The notes beneath the pieces are model-generated. The model made no database searches, was not told the DNA's origin, and was given only the letters and a program-made list of their open reading frames with translations. From Aliirhizobium smilacinae (GTDB lineage: Bacteria; Pseudomonadota; Alphaproteobacteria; Rhizobiales; Rhizobiaceae), in NCBI RefSeq assembly GCF_006335145.1, contig NZ_VDMN01000005.1, positions 124,001 through 188,000 on the forward strand: DNA of 64,000 nucleotides. Reading direction: 5' to 3'. This document shows positions 1-7,947 of the stretch, piece by piece (position 1 is the first letter of the stretch; each line of letters begins with the position of its first letter). A program made the position numbers and the translations under genes.

Positions 1-758
1 GCGAAGGTGCGATCGTATTCGATCGGGTCAGCTTCCAGTACGGTGCGCATCCCAGGCCGCTTTACGATGACTTTTCGGTCACCATTAAACCAGGCGAGCG
101 TGTGGGCCTCGTCGGACATTCGGGCTCGGGTAAGACGACCTTCGTCAAGCTCATTCAACGCCTTCATGACGTCAATTCGGGCTCCATCCGAATCGACGGG
201 CAGGATATAGCCGAGGTCAGGCAAGCGAACCTGCGCGGCCAAATTGCCATCGTGCAGCAGGAGCCCATCCTGTTTCACCGCACGCTGGCGGAAAACATCG
301 CTTATGGTCAGCCAAACGCTTCGCGTCGCCAGATCGAACAGGCAGCCAGACAGGCAAGCGCGCACGACTTCATCATAAACCTGCCCAAAGGCTATGAAAC
401 GATGGTGGGTGAACGCGGGGTCAAGCTGTCGGGTGGTGAACGGCAGCGTGTCGCCATCGCCCGGGCTTTTCTGGCCGATGCACCAGTGCTGATCCTGGAC
501 GAGGCGACTTCGAGCTTGGACAGCGAAAGCGAGGTCCAGATCCAACAGGCAATGGAACGCCTGATGGTTGGCCGCACGACACTGGTCATCGCTCATCGAT
601 TGTCCACGGTACGGTCGCTGGACCGCCTGCTGGTCTTCGACAAGGGCAAGATTGTCGAGGAAGGTGACCATCAGGCGCTGATCCGTCTTCAGGATGGCAT
701 TTATCGCCGGTTGTTCGAGCGGCAGGCGCTGGAACTGACAAAGGGACTTGTCGCGTGA
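1..758 (+). CDS. ABC exporter ATP-binding domain, 3' part of gene (5' end outside window)
   Basis: The reading frame is open from the first bases of the window, so the N-terminal part, presumably with the membrane domain, lies to the left. The visible part is a complete nucleotide-binding domain: Walker A GHSGSGKTT, Q-loop VQQEPILFH, signature LSGGERQRVAIA, Walker B VLILDEATSS and the switch histidine in AHRLSTV. The ATSSLDSESE and AHRLSTV style and the FDRVSFQYG start are typical of MsbA/multidrug-type half exporters with permease and ATPase in one chain. The transported substrate cannot be read from the ATPase. The gene ends with TGA before a gene-poor stretch, so it closes its own operon. 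An exporter ATPase domain is certain; membership of a fused half-transporter is inferred from family style. Confidence 0.85.
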   Translation, partial: EGAIVFDRVSFQYGAHPRPLYDDFSVTIKPGERVGLVGHSGSGKTTFVKLIQRLHDVNSGSIRIDGQDIAEVRQANLRGQIAIVQQEPILFHRTLAENIAYGQPNASRRQIEQAARQASAHDFIINLPKGYETMVGERGVKLSGGERQRVAIARAFLADAPVLILDEATSSLDSESEVQIQQAMERLMVGRTTLVIAHRLSTVRSLDRLLVFDKGKIVEEGDHQALIRLQDGIYRRLFERQALELTKGLVA

Positions 759-1234
759 ATCGAAACGTCGGGGCTACAGCTCCGGTGTTCTGGTTCGGCT
801 GAGTGCAGGTAGCCCTTTACTTTTAGGCCCTTGTTTTAGGTGTGAGGGAAGGCTGGCCCTTGCACTTGGGTGATTTCGTCTCAAGGTGGTTGTGCGGCTA
901 CTTTGCTGACGAGTGGCAAATTGATGAGGTGGTCGTATCGATGGGTGGGAAGAGCTACTGACCGTGACACGCTGTCGATTTGGATTGTCAGGCTCCCACT
1001 ATCCCCAAATCCGCCTTTCTGATTGCTCTGACACTTCTGGCATTCGTCAACAGCTCTCTGACTTGAGTTGGAATTTCCTCCTTTCAGCCGAAGGTTGCAA
1101 CTTCGTTCCCGTGAATGCGCGGCAATAGTACATAATTTTTGTATACTACAGGAATCTGACGGCAGTAATCTCCTCTCGTCCGGTGGCCGGCACTTTGGCA
1201 GCAGCCGGTTATCGTCAAACAGGGGATGAAGCGT
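759..1234. other. Intergenic stretch with no supported gene
   Basis: About 475 bases between the exporter gene and the OsmC gene. The open frames here lack ribosome binding sites and give protein I do not recognise. The minus-strand frame that crosses it runs on through the OsmC gene and is a shadow of it. The base mix is less biased than in neighbouring genes, so a decayed gene or insertion-sequence remnant is possible but unproven. A TATACT -10-like hexamer at 1142-1147 lies about 90 bases before the OsmC start, without a good -35 partner. I see no clear terminator after the exporter gene. Confidence 0.4.
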
Positions 1235-1786
1235 ATGTCGGCATTGAAGGAATATTTGGCTCAAAAACGGGCAGCACTTCTGCAAAGGCGGGTGCGCATC
1301 AAGTCGGGCGAACTCGGTGTCGCGACCTTGAAAGCAAGCGCCAGTGCGGAAGGGCGTAGCGGCGTCCGTCGTATACGGATTCGAGATTTCCAGGTTGTCT
1401 CCGATAGCCCGCCGGATTTCGCAGGTTACAATCTTGGCCCATCCTCTCCCGAACTTCTGGTTGGGGCGCTTTCGAGTTGCCTGACGCATACCTGGCTGAT
1501 CCAGGCGGCCGACCAGCAAATAGCGCTGGAAGAATTACATGCGGAAGTGTCGGCCAAGATCGACCCACGAGGCGGCTCGGATGGTCATGAGGACATCCCG
1601 ATCTATCCGCATGATTTCGACTACACAGTCTCGCTGATCTCGGACGCTAGCCCGGAAGAGATCGCCCGTGTCGCGGAAGCTGTCGAAAAAGCCTGCCCGA
1701 TCCTCAATCTTCTCAAGCGCGCAACGAACGTCACCGGTCGTGTCGACCATCAGCTGCCTGCTTCTAAAGCAGCGGATGCTGCTTAA
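1235..1786 (+). CDS. OsmC/Ohr family protein
   Basis: A protein of 183 residues of the OsmC fold, whose best-known members reduce organic or fatty-acid hydroperoxides with two cysteines. The two family cysteines are visible: one in ALSSCLTHTW on the central helix and one in EKACPILNLL near the end. I placed the start at ATG 1235 because AGGGG at 1221-1225 is 9 nt upstream; the in-frame ATG at 1226 touches that sequence. The tail SKAADAA looks disordered. It precedes a sulfonate/nitrate-type importer in the same direction (38 nt gap), so it may belong to that operon and act on an imported compound or on oxidative by-products of the nearby FAD oxidase. The fold is well supported; peroxidase activity and substrate are inferred from the family. 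Confidence 0.8.
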   Translation: MSALKEYLAQKRAALLQRRVRIKSGELGVATLKASASAEGRSGVRRIRIRDFQVVSDSPPDFAGYNLGPSSPELLVGALSSCLTHTWLIQAADQQIALEELHAEVSAKIDPRGGSDGHEDIPIYPHDFDYTVSLISDASPEEIARVAEAVEKACPILNLLKRATNVTGRVDHQLPASKAADAA

Positions 1787-1824
1787 CGCCTGTCATTCTG
1801 CAGGAATTTTACGAGAGGTATATA

Positions 1825-2871
1825 ATGTCTTCTAATTTCAGCGAATTTCCGTCCAGCCGCAGAAAGCTGCTGCAGATAACCGGTGCAGCAGTCGGTATCG
1901 GTGCGTTCGGAGCACTTGACCCGATCGGCATTCTCGGCAAGCCAGCCATTGGGCAGGTCAATGCGCTCAAGGAACATGCCGTCGTCAAGCTTGCCTGGGG
2001 TCAGACCGCAGTCTGCCAATCGCCGATCTCGGTGGCGCTCAAGCGTGGTTTCTTCGAGCAGTACAATCTCACGGTCGAGCCGATCAATTTCTCCGGCCCG
2101 ACAGACCAACTGCTGCAAGCCATTGCGACCGGCCACGCCGATGGCGGCATCGGCATGGCACTCCGGTGGTTGAAGCCGCTGGAACAGGGCTTCGATGTCG
2201 CCCTGACCGTCGGGACCCATGGCGGCTGCATGCGTCTTCTGGCGGCGCCGGGTGCGAATATATCGAAGATCGAGGACCTGCGGGGCAAGAAGGTGGCGGT
2301 TACCGACGCAGCCAGCCCGGTGCGGAACTTCTTCGCCATCCGCCTTGCGGAGATCGGGATAGACCCCGACAAGGAAGTCGAATGGCTTCAATATCCTCAG
2401 GATCTTTTCGGCGAGGCGCTCAAGAAGGGCGAGGTCGACGCCTTGGCTGGGGATGATCCACATCTCTATCTCATTCGCGAACGGGAAAAGCTGACGGAAA
2501 TCGCCAATAATCTGGAAGGTCCCTATGCCGCATCCACCTGCTGCGTTCTTGGCCTTCGAGGCAGTCTGGTCCGTGACCAGCCGGATGTAGCCTCGGCGAT
2601 AACCCGGGCTATCGTCGATGCTCAGGCCTGGACTGCTGCTAATCCGGATGAAGCGGCGGAGATTTTTGCGCCCTTCGTGCCTGCAAACGTACCGGCGGCC
2701 ACGCTGGCGACGATCCTGCGCAGCCATACGCATGGGCACCACTCTACCGGAGAGGCATTACGCCGGGATGTGGCTTTCTTCACCAACAAGCTCAAGACCA
2801 TCAACGTCATCCGCCAGAACACCGACGCGGAAGCCTTTGCCAAGAAGATCGTGCCCGATGTCCTCATCTGA
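1825..2871 (+). CDS. ABC transporter substrate-binding protein, SsuA/TauA/NMT1 type, Tat-exported
   Basis: A periplasmic binding protein of 348 residues. The N-terminus carries a twin-arginine signal (SRRKLLQ at residues 12-18) followed by a hydrophobic stretch and A-rich cleavage region, so it is probably exported folded. The body matches the aliphatic sulfonate/taurine/nitrate/thiamine-precursor binding family: a FFEQYNL loop early on, GHADGGIGMA in the ligand-contact region, and DLRGKKVAV starting the second lobe. A good ribosome site (GAGAGG) sits 6 nt before the ATG. The permease gene overlaps its 3' end by 14 nt, so the three transport genes are one operon. Family members bind very different ligands. 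The downstream ATC-hydrolase-family gene hints at a sulfur- or nitrogen-containing heterocycle, but the ligand is not deducible. Confidence 0.85.
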   Translation: MSSNFSEFPSSRRKLLQITGAAVGIGAFGALDPIGILGKPAIGQVNALKEHAVVKLAWGQTAVCQSPISVALKRGFFEQYNLTVEPINFSGPTDQLLQAIATGHADGGIGMALRWLKPLEQGFDVALTVGTHGGCMRLLAAPGANISKIEDLRGKKVAVTDAASPVRNFFAIRLAEIGIDPDKEVEWLQYPQDLFGEALKKGEVDALAGDDPHLYLIREREKLTEIANNLEGPYAASTCCVLGLRGSLVRDQPDVASAITRAIVDAQAWTAANPDEAAEIFAPFVPANVPAATLATILRSHTHGHHSTGEALRRDVAFFTNKLKTINVIRQNTDAEAFAKKIVPDVLI

Positions 2872-3943
2872 TATTCTTGCCCGCAACGTTCCGGACCACA
2901 AGGTCTCGCTTTTCGCCAAGGTCTCCTCGGGGAAACCTTCCATCAGGTCTCGCGAGGTTTTGGCAAAGCCCGGCGAAGCCTCCTGGCTGCGGCATCCGGT
3001 CTGGGTTGCCGCTGCCGTCCTCGTCTGGATTGCCCTTGCCGTAATCTCGTTAGGGGTACCTGATCAGCCTGTCGGATTTGGCGACGCGATCTATGGGAGA
3101 CAGACCTCGATCGGCTTTGCCGTGTGGGCCCTGGCACTCGCGTTGCTCGCTGTCGCAAGTGTATTTTCCTCCGCTTTGAGGACGCGCTCTCTGGGCTGGT
3201 GGCCTTGGCTGACGGTGCTCGGCATCTTTTTCATCAGCTGGGAACTCAGTACCGCAAAATTTGTCCTTCTACCCGTTCCGTTCTTTGCCCCACCTTCCGC
3301 CCTTGTCGAGGTCTATGCCGATGATTGGCCGCGTCTTGGCGACAGTCTCGTAAATTCCCTTCGGCTTCTGGCTTTCGGCTTCGGTTTCGGTGCCGCTTGG
3401 GGATTCGTCACCGGTGTGTCCATCGGCTGGTCCCGGTCGCTCGGATACTGGGTACACCCGATCCTTCGCTTTCTAGGCCCCATACCATCGACGGCGCTTC
3501 TGCCGATGGCATTCTTCTTTTTTCCAACAAGTTTCTCGGCAGCTGTGTTCCTGATCGCACTGGCCACATGGTTCCCCGTAACAGTGCTGACATGGTCCGG
3601 TGTCGCAGGGGTGGACAAGGCCTATTACGATGTCGCGCGCACACTCGGGGCCGACGAGCGTTTCCTGATTTTCAAGGTGGCGATACCGGCCGCCCTCCCG
3701 CATGTCTTCGTCGGCCTCTTCATGGGGCTTGGTGCCTCGTTTTCCGTACTCGTCGCAGCGGAAATGATGGGCGTCAAATCGGGGCTTGGCTGGTATCTTC
3801 AGTGGGCGCAGGGATGGGCAGCCTATTCCAACATGTACGGCGCGCTCATCGTCATGGCGATCATCTTCTCGGGGCTTATCACGCTTCTCTTTGCCGTCCG
3901 TGACCGCCTGCTTGCGTGGCAGAAGGGAGTCGTCAAATGGTAG
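2858..3943 (+). CDS. ABC transporter permease, SsuC/TauC type
   Basis: An inner-membrane permease of 361 residues for the preceding binding protein. The start is ATG 2858, giving MSSSDILARN; an open frame further upstream only shadows the binding-protein gene. After a polar N-terminal segment of about 45 residues there are roughly seven membrane segments, two of them (near residues 48-65 and 85-105) additional to the usual BPD_transp_1 core. The core holds the ATPase-coupling EAA-type loop (VARTLGADERFLIFKVAIPAA). The longer N-terminal membrane part is common in the larger SsuC-like permeases, which run to 350 residues or more. It overlaps the ATPase gene by 7 nt at the stop codon. The role is confident, the substrate unknown. 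Confidence 0.85.
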   Translation: MSSSDILARNVPDHKVSLFAKVSSGKPSIRSREVLAKPGEASWLRHPVWVAAAVLVWIALAVISLGVPDQPVGFGDAIYGRQTSIGFAVWALALALLAVASVFSSALRTRSLGWWPWLTVLGIFFISWELSTAKFVLLPVPFFAPPSALVEVYADDWPRLGDSLVNSLRLLAFGFGFGAAWGFVTGVSIGWSRSLGYWVHPILRFLGPIPSTALLPMAFFFFPTSFSAAVFLIALATWFPVTVLTWSGVAGVDKAYYDVARTLGADERFLIFKVAIPAALPHVFVGLFMGLGASFSVLVAAEMMGVKSGLGWYLQWAQGWAAYSNMYGALIVMAIIFSGLITLLFAVRDRLLAWQKGVVKW

Positions 3944-4737
3944 CTCTTCATCAGCGAGTGCCTGCCGGAGCGGTCAAAGGGCCGGGTGCCCGCATACAGA
4001 TCAATGAGCTCAGCCATGCCTTCGATCTCGACGGCCAGGCGCTGCCGGTTCTGACCGGCATCGATCTCGACATCAAGCCGGGCGAATTCGTGGCGTTCCT
4101 GGGGCCCAGCGGATGCGGGAAATCAACGTTGCTGCGTCTCGTCGCCGGCCTCGAACTCCCGTTGGAGGGTCGCATTCTGGTCGATGGCGAGCCGGTGGAA
4201 CGACCGGACCCGTCACGCATCGTGGTCTTTCAGGACCCGACGCTTTATCCGTGGCGAACAGTCTGGAAAAACGTTTCACTCGGTCTGGAAGCGCGCGGGC
4301 TGCTCAAAGAACGAAGATCGACGGTCGATGATGCGATCAGGCTCGTCGGCCTAGAAGGCTTCGGCAATGCCTATCCGCGGCAATTGTCCGGCGGCATGGC
4401 GCAACGCGCCGCACTTGCGCGCGCATTGGTAAACGATCCTAGCATCCTCATTCTCGACGAACCGCTCGGAAAACTCGATTCGCTGACACGTATCTCGATG
4501 CAGACCGAGATCGTGGATCTCTGGGAGAAACGAGGCTTTACGACGCTTCTGGTCACGCACGATATCGAAGAGGCGCTGTTTCTTGCACAGCGCATCATCA
4601 TCCTGAGCGATCGTCCGGCGGGGATCATCACCGAGATCATCAACGACCGCCCTTATCCGCGGCGACGCGGCGATCCTTATCTCGCGGAACTCCGCCACCA
4701 AGCGTTCGAAAAGCTCGGGATGGATGCAACCTGGTAA
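3937..4737 (+). CDS. ABC transporter ATP-binding protein, SsuB/TauB type
   Basis: The cytoplasmic ATPase of the importer, 266 residues. It shows Walker A GPSGCGKSTLLR, a Q-loop in VVFQDPTLYPWRT, signature LSGGMAQRAALARA, Walker B ILILDEPLGKLD and the switch histidine in LLVTHDIEEA. The YPWRT sequence after the Q-loop glutamine is typical of the nitrate/sulfonate/taurine subfamily. The chosen start is ATG 3937, overlapping the permease stop, with AAGGGAG 7 nt upstream; an earlier start at 3916 would lie deep inside the permease gene. The next gene follows after 163 nt, so the oxidase may have its own promoter. Confidence 0.88.
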   Translation: MVALHQRVPAGAVKGPGARIQINELSHAFDLDGQALPVLTGIDLDIKPGEFVAFLGPSGCGKSTLLRLVAGLELPLEGRILVDGEPVERPDPSRIVVFQDPTLYPWRTVWKNVSLGLEARGLLKERRSTVDDAIRLVGLEGFGNAYPRQLSGGMAQRAALARALVNDPSILILDEPLGKLDSLTRISMQTEIVDLWEKRGFTTLLVTHDIEEALFLAQRIIILSDRPAGIITEIINDRPYPRRRGDPYLAELRHQAFEKLGMDATW

Positions 4738-4900
4738 CCCATCGGGCCGGCCTCACAAAGGGTCGGCTCGCAACGGAGTCACGAGATCAATAGTACTATC
4801 GTTGCGGGTTGCACTGACGGGCCTGCCGTATTTTTCATCTCCAAAAGCCGCATGGATATCTCCGTGCGACTAACGGCATCGATATTCTGGATTATTTTTT

Positions 4901-6214
4901 ATGAACGATATTACATCGCCCGATTTTCCTCCCTCGTTGTGGAATGCGGTCACGCGACCGAGACGCCCAGCCTCCAGCCTTGTTGACGAGGTGAGGGTTG
5001 AAGTCGCCATAATCGGCGCCGGCTTTACCGGTCTTTCCGCCGGCCTTCACCTCGCGGAGCGTGGGCACAAGGTTGTTGTCCTCGAAGCTGCCCAAGCAGG
5101 CTGGGGAGCGTCCGGCCGCAATAACGGCCAGGTCATTCCAACAATGACTGGTGCAGAGCCCGATACTATCGCCAAATGCCACGGCGAGGCGGGAGAGCGT
5201 TTCGCCCAGCTCGTCTGCGATAGCGCATCCTATCTTTTCGATCTTGTGCGCCGGCATGACATCGACTGCGAGTCTGTCCAGAGCGGTTGGTTCCAGCCGG
5301 CACACTCGTCCGGACGCGTTCGCCTGTCGGCAAATCGCGTCGAGGCCTGGTCGCGCCGTGGTGCACCGGTACGCCTGCTCGACGCAGCAGAAACTGCCGA
5401 TCTCGTCGGCTCGCGAGACTGGTATGGCGGCATGCTCAACTCCAGCGGCGGCCATATCAATCCTCTGGCCTTTGCCAAGGGGCTTGCCGACCGCATGGTC
5501 GCGGCAGGGGCAACGCTTCATGAAAACACGCCGGTCCGATCGATCGAGAAAACACCGGCGGGCTGGGTCGTTTCGACACCGGAAGGCCGCGTCATCTCCG
5601 ACCAGATCATACTTGCCTCGAACGGGTACACGGATTGGTTTGAAAGCCGGTTGGCGCCGAAGATTGCGCACTCGCTTGTGCCCATTCTGTCCTGGCAAAT
5701 GGCCACTGAGCCGCAGCCGGACGCCGTCCGCGCCAGCGTGCTGCCAGGGCGGCAGGCCCTGTCGGACACACACGGGGACCTGCGGTTCTTTCGCTGGGAT
5801 GCCCGTGGCCGCCTTGTGACAGGTGGTGCGCTGATGTTTCCATTCAACGGTGCCGAACGCCTGAAACAGCGGATAGGCATACGATTGGCCAGGATCTTTC
5901 CGCAGATGGGCGTGCCGAAATTCGATTTCGTCTGGAACGGTCGCATAGGCATGACCGCTGACCGGATGCCGCAATTCTATAACCCCGCGCCCGGCCTCTG
6001 GACCTGGGCGGCCTGTAACGGGCGCGGCGTGGCCCTGGCAACCTCGCTCGGCAAGGTTTTTGCCGATGCGATCGAAGGTGTTGGCCAGCAGGATCTGGCC
6101 GTTCCTATTACGCCGGTCCTCCCCATTCCCTTTCATCCGGTTGCAAAGCTTGTCGCGCCAACGGTGCTCGGCTGGTACCGCGTGAAGGACAGGCTCGAGC
6201 CCGCCTATCATTAA
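4901..6214 (+). CDS. FAD-dependent amine/amino-acid oxidoreductase (DAO family, PuuB-like)
   Basis: A flavoprotein of 437 residues that should oxidise an amine or amino acid, releasing ammonia or aldehyde and passing electrons to oxygen. The Rossmann FAD-binding motif IIGAGFTGLSAG lies at residues 37-48, followed by the acidic ribose-binding residue in VVVLEA and the conserved GASGRNNGQ segment. The C-terminal WTWAACNGRGVALA matches the second FAD contact of gamma-glutamylputrescine oxidases. No ribosome site is visible before ATG 4901; a TATTCT box at 4883-4888 could give a very short leader. The next gene starts 18 nt after its stop. It could act on an amine brought in by the transporter upstream. 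Oxidase activity is well supported; the exact substrate is not. Confidence 0.82.
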   Translation: MNDITSPDFPPSLWNAVTRPRRPASSLVDEVRVEVAIIGAGFTGLSAGLHLAERGHKVVVLEAAQAGWGASGRNNGQVIPTMTGAEPDTIAKCHGEAGERFAQLVCDSASYLFDLVRRHDIDCESVQSGWFQPAHSSGRVRLSANRVEAWSRRGAPVRLLDAAETADLVGSRDWYGGMLNSSGGHINPLAFAKGLADRMVAAGATLHENTPVRSIEKTPAGWVVSTPEGRVISDQIILASNGYTDWFESRLAPKIAHSLVPILSWQMATEPQPDAVRASVLPGRQALSDTHGDLRFFRWDARGRLVTGGALMFPFNGAERLKQRIGIRLARIFPQMGVPKFDFVWNGRIGMTADRMPQFYNPAPGLWTWAACNGRGVALATSLGKVFADAIEGVGQQDLAVPITPVLPIPFHPVAKLVAPTVLGWYRVKDRLEPAYH

Positions 6215-6232
6215 GACAGGAAGACGATCCAC

Positions 6233-6742
6233 GTGATGACTGAAAATAATGAAACCGGCCGCATGGTGCCGATCGAATGGCTGCAGGCGGCCTTCAACAT
6301 GCGTGCCGCAGCCTATGCCAATATATTTGACGTTCTGCGTGACGCCTTCGGACCGCAGAGGGCTGTGGAGCTTCTATCCGAAGCGACGCGCCGCATGGGC
6401 GTTATCGCCGGTGGGCAATTCGCCGATCTTGGCCCGGACAGGCTGATTGCCTTGAAGGAACGTTTTCTCGGCAATATTCCGGCGGGCGATATCCTGTTCC
6501 AGCCGGACGTTCGCCAATGCGACGACGAGCGCCTGGAGATCAAGTTCCATCGCTGTCCCTTGAAGGAAGCATGGCAGGCAATGGGGAGATCGGATGACGA
6601 CCTCGAATTGCTGTGCAAGGCCGGAGGTGCGATCGATGGTGGTCTCTTCAAGGCAGCAGGGTTCGTGTTCAAGGGCGAAACCTGGAGGCCGGGTGATGAG
6701 GGGTGCTGCAAGCTGGTTGTCGAACCGGGGCCTGCCGCCTGA
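6233..6742 (+). CDS. L-2-amino-thiazoline-4-carboxylic acid (ATC) hydrolase family protein
   Basis: A protein of 169 residues. The pattern HRCPLKEAWQAMGRSDDD, then LLCKAGGAIDGGLFKAAGF and a final GDEGCCKLVV strand, fits the ATC hydrolase family (PF14196), whose founding member opens the thiazoline ring on the route from ATC to L-cysteine in Pseudomonas. The family is broad and most members are untested. The first codon is GTG 6233, next to an in-frame ATG at 6236; CAGGAAG at 6217-6223 fits either. It follows the FAD oxidase by 18 nt and lies in the same gene run as the importer, which suggests that importer, oxidase and hydrolase process one small sulfur- or nitrogen-containing compound. Family call fairly confident, reaction tentative. 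Confidence 0.7.
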   Translation: MMTENNETGRMVPIEWLQAAFNMRAAAYANIFDVLRDAFGPQRAVELLSEATRRMGVIAGGQFADLGPDRLIALKERFLGNIPAGDILFQPDVRQCDDERLEIKFHRCPLKEAWQAMGRSDDDLELLCKAGGAIDGGLFKAAGFVFKGETWRPGDEGCCKLVVEPGPAA

Positions 6743-6850
6743 TTGAAAATCTTCCGGCTTTTATGCCCGTAGATGCCACGAAGGTAATTCTTTTCCCTGC
6801 CAGGCCAGAGGTCGATTGGGTGCCGGGATGACCGCGGCACCCGATGTATC

Positions 6851-7708
6851 TCAGATGAATTCGACAACCGCTCCGCTGGCGTCAGCCGGAGCGACAGCAA
6901 TGCTTCCGGTGGATGTCTTTATGAACGGTATGCCCTGACCGGAAAGAACACTGGCTGTCCGTTCCGTATCCCTCACGCGAACACGAAGCACGGCAAAACC
7001 GTTAGAGGGTGTCTTGCCGATATCGAGTCCGGGATAAAGAGCCGTTATCGCTGCAGGATCGAAGAAGAAGAGGGGCGCCGAACCTTCACCGGTTTCTACA
7101 CGGAAACCACCCTGCGCTTCCTCGATGCGGCCAGCAGCATAAAACCTCGCATAGGTTTCAGCCGTTCTGCGCGGATCATCACTGACGCCGATTATGCCGC
7201 CGAGACTGACCGCGCCATTGGCATGGTCCTGCAGCTCCGGTCGCCAAACCATGTCGCGCGTTTCGTGCTGGCAAAGGAAAAAGTGTCCCAGCGGAACATC
7301 ATTCGGATCGAACCCCAGTGTTCTGAAGCTGGTAATGCCCTCGCCGCCACCAGGTAGGGGGAGCGGCCGTGAAAATGCGCTGACTTCTCCCGTACCGATT
7401 CCGAGTTCTGCAAGAGCAGGCTTTGCTGCATCTGCGTTCGCGGTGCGATTGGCGATCGCATGCAAACCTTCGCCATAGGTGGCGAGCGTCTTGCGTTGGG
7501 CGGCGTTGAGTTCGGTCTCGGCGACGACCCCGAGAAGTTCAAGATAATCATTCTGGAAGATGATGGTGTAATTGCCCGTTCCCTTCTGCGGGCTATGAAG
7601 TCCGCGGGGCGAGAGGGTGAAGCCGAGGCGGCGGTAACGTTCGGCGCTGGCATCGAGGTCATCGACCAGCAGATAGCTGTGGTCTACCCCAAGCACTGGA
7701 TGGGTCAT
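6851..7708 (-). CDS. VOC family protein (glyoxalase/extradiol dioxygenase fold)
   Basis: A protein of 285 residues on the minus strand, convergent with the hydrolase gene. The N-terminal VOC module starts with GVDHSYLLVDDLDASAERYRRLGF, in which the histidine is the usual first metal ligand. NDYLELLGV gives a second ligand (E), and a later half carries GHFFLCQHETRDMVW. The length and the VDDL pattern fit the Glyoxalase_3-like group with an N-terminal beta-alpha-beta-beta-beta unit and a weaker second unit. No reaction can be assigned: VOC proteins include lyases, dioxygenases, isomerases and resistance proteins. It has its own orientation between the importer cluster and the hut region; the next gene upstream on its strand is the orphan binding protein. 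Confidence 0.72.
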   Translation of the reverse strand: MTHPVLGVDHSYLLVDDLDASAERYRRLGFTLSPRGLHSPQKGTGNYTIIFQNDYLELLGVVAETELNAAQRKTLATYGEGLHAIANRTANADAAKPALAELGIGTGEVSAFSRPLPLPGGGEGITSFRTLGFDPNDVPLGHFFLCQHETRDMVWRPELQDHANGAVSLGGIIGVSDDPRRTAETYARFYAAGRIEEAQGGFRVETGEGSAPLFFFDPAAITALYPGLDIGKTPSNGFAVLRVRVRDTERTASVLSGQGIPFIKTSTGSIAVAPADASGAVVEFI

Positions 7709-7841
7709 GATTTTTCCTCGTCAGATCGAAGGATTGGGGATCGCCGGCGACATGGCCGGTTAAAGCGGTTGCACCCGCAACGAATGGAGGATGCCGAAGA
7801 CGATACGGGTGAAAAGATCACGCGAGGGAGACCGTACCGGC

Positions 7842-7881
7842 AAGAAAAGAAGGTCGGATGGCAGCCCGTGGACTGCCATCC
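7842..7881 (-). terminator. Rho-independent terminator after the family-5 binding protein gene
   Basis: Read on the minus strand, a perfect 9-bp stem (GGATGGCAG with CTGCCATCC, arms at 7873-7881 and 7856-7864, 8-nt loop) is followed by a T-rich run (TTCTTTTCTT). It lies about 55 nt after the stop codon of the binding protein gene at 7934. Confidence 0.65.
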
Positions 7882-7913
7882 CTTCGGCTTGGGAGGCCTG
7901 TTGGTTTGGAGTT

Positions 7914-7947
7914 CTGTTACTTGTCGAGCTCTGTTACTTATCGAGCC
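7914..7947. repeat. 17-bp imperfect tandem duplication over a stop codon
   Basis: Two adjacent 17-bp units, CTGTTACTTGTCGAGCT and CTGTTACTTATCGAGCC, match at 15 of 17 positions. The second unit contains the stop codon and the last codons of the binding protein gene that ends at 7934. It looks like a small slippage duplication that left a spare copy of the gene end downstream. Confidence 0.6.

Noticed and set aside
1125..1150. Second HutC-like site before the OsmC gene (TAGTACA...TGTATACTA)
   Set aside because: The two arms do not match in length and the gene is not linked to histidine use. A simple -10 region explains the TATACT.
881..1519. A 212-codon minus-strand frame before and across the OsmC gene
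   Set aside because: No ribosome site and no recognised domain; most of it is the reverse of the OsmC coding region. The part before 1225 could be a decayed gene but gives no family match I can name.
2618..2857. Longer N-terminus for the SsuC-type permease
   Set aside because: The extra 80 codons are the shadow of the binding protein gene. ATG 2858 gives a normal overlap of 14 nt.
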